From NCBI GenBank assembly GCA_937127205.1, contig CAKZLS010000200.1:1-6569 (forward strand): a stretch of DNA of 6,569 nt, read 5' to 3'. Position 1 is the first letter of the stretch; every line of letters begins with the position of its first letter. Positions 6,116-6,569 of this stretch are shown here, in pieces. This stretch comes from an uncultured Rhodospirillales bacterium (lineage in GTDB: Bacteria > Pseudomonadota > Alphaproteobacteria > Rhodospirillales > Defluviicoccaceae). Under the pieces are notes generated by a model. The model worked only from the letters and a program-made list of their open reading frames with translations. It did not search any database and was not told the DNA's origin. The translations under genes and the position numbers were made by a program.

Positions 6116-6569
6116 TCAAGCAATTTTCGCCAACGCGCATTCTCCAGAAACTTCCGCGCTTGTCGTTAATGTTCGGCCGCTTTCGGTCCGGGCTTTCCTG
6201 ATAGCAAAAACAGTATAAATGTTGGAGTTCTTAAGAGTTGGCGGCTGTTCCACCGTGATCTCGGCCAGACCGTTCTTGCGCAGAATCTCAATAACCGTGT
6301 TCAGACGGCCATCGTCGTCATGCACATCGAGCACTGTTTGTTTAATTTTGGGCCAATCGATTTCGTCGATGCCCAGCAACACGTCCAGTTCCGCCTTCTC
6401 CACATCAATCTTCAGAATGTCAATTTGATCGATCCCGTGATCGTCGATGACCTGCGACAGGGTGCGTAACTGGCAGGTAACAATCTCGGCTTTAAGCGTA
6501 CGCTTTAGGGCGTGATTGAGAATCGTGGCACTGAGACGCTTCGGAAGCCAGCGCAGGCAGCGAACCGCC
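6116..6569 (-). CDS. FkbM family methyltransferase (partial, N-terminus off the right edge)
   Basis: The C-terminal 150 residues of a SAM-dependent methyltransferase of the FkbM family, which mostly O-methylates sugars, lipids or polyketide and peptide products. The frame is open to the right edge, so the real start is outside. Seen: RTLSQVIDDHGIDQIDILKID (about 35-55), the family hallmark, continued by VEKAELDVLLGIDEIDWPKI and then VLDVHDDDGRL, DVHD being typical of the C-terminal half. The tail matches the usual EQPPTLKNSNIYTVFA end and then carries about 27 extra residues without recognisable motifs. The SAM-binding glycine loop would lie in the missing part. This version (DWPKI followed by V-x-DVHD) resembles FkbM enzymes or domains found near polyketide or peptide synthases, so the missing part could even be a larger multidomain protein; that is inference. 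It converges on xerC and probably belongs to a separate unit. Confidence 0.85.
   Translation of the reverse strand, partial: AVRCLRWLPKRLSATILNHALKRTLKAEIVTCQLRTLSQVIDDHGIDQIDILKIDVEKAELDVLLGIDEIDWPKIKQTVLDVHDDDGRLNTVIEILRKNGLAEITVEQPPTLKNSNIYTVFAIRKARTESGRTLTTSAEVSGECALAKIA

Noticed and set aside
6116..6403. Complete 95-residue gene starting at the GTG at 6403
   Set aside because: The same frame stays open to the window edge and the upstream 55 codons encode the conserved start of the FkbM motif, so the GTG is an internal valine.
1..6569. CRISPR array, insertion sequence or other mobile element
   Set aside because: Reading through the window revealed no regularly spaced repeats, no transposase motifs and no terminal inverted repeats.

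Overview
The window looks like ordinary chromosomal DNA from an alphaproteobacterium, most likely a Rhodospirillales-like lineage. Three things point there: the F1-ATPase delta gene heads its cluster with no F0 genes in front of it (the split F1/F0 layout typical of Alphaproteobacteria), priA lies just upstream of atpH on the same strand, and a DUF484 gene overlaps a XerC-type recombinase gene. The DNA is moderately GC-rich by eye. Species cannot be named from this alone.

Layout: bases 1-4353 are read on the minus strand, in transcription order priA (primosomal helicase), a 371-bp gap, atpH (F1 delta subunit), then atpA (F1 alpha subunit, cut by the window edge after 404 residues). atpH and atpA overlap by one base (TAATG). 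An 83-bp divergent spacer (4354-4436) separates priA from a plus-strand pair: a DUF484 protein and a tyrosine recombinase of the XerC type, overlapping by four bases, the recombinase starting with TTG. After a 54-bp convergent gap, the C-terminal 150 residues of an FkbM-family methyltransferase enter from the right edge on the minus strand.

Functionally, atpH and atpA build the F1 stalk connection and the catalytic hexamer of ATP synthase. PriA restarts collapsed replication forks, and XerC (with XerD) resolves chromosome dimers. The FkbM methyltransferase probably belongs to a different unit (glycan, lipid or secondary-metabolite O-methylation).

No CRISPR array, insertion sequence, tRNA, rRNA or toxin-antitoxin pair was seen, and I found no convincing sign of an undescribed system. 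The least explained parts are the 371-bp leader in front of atpH, the DUF484 protein, and the truncated FkbM gene.
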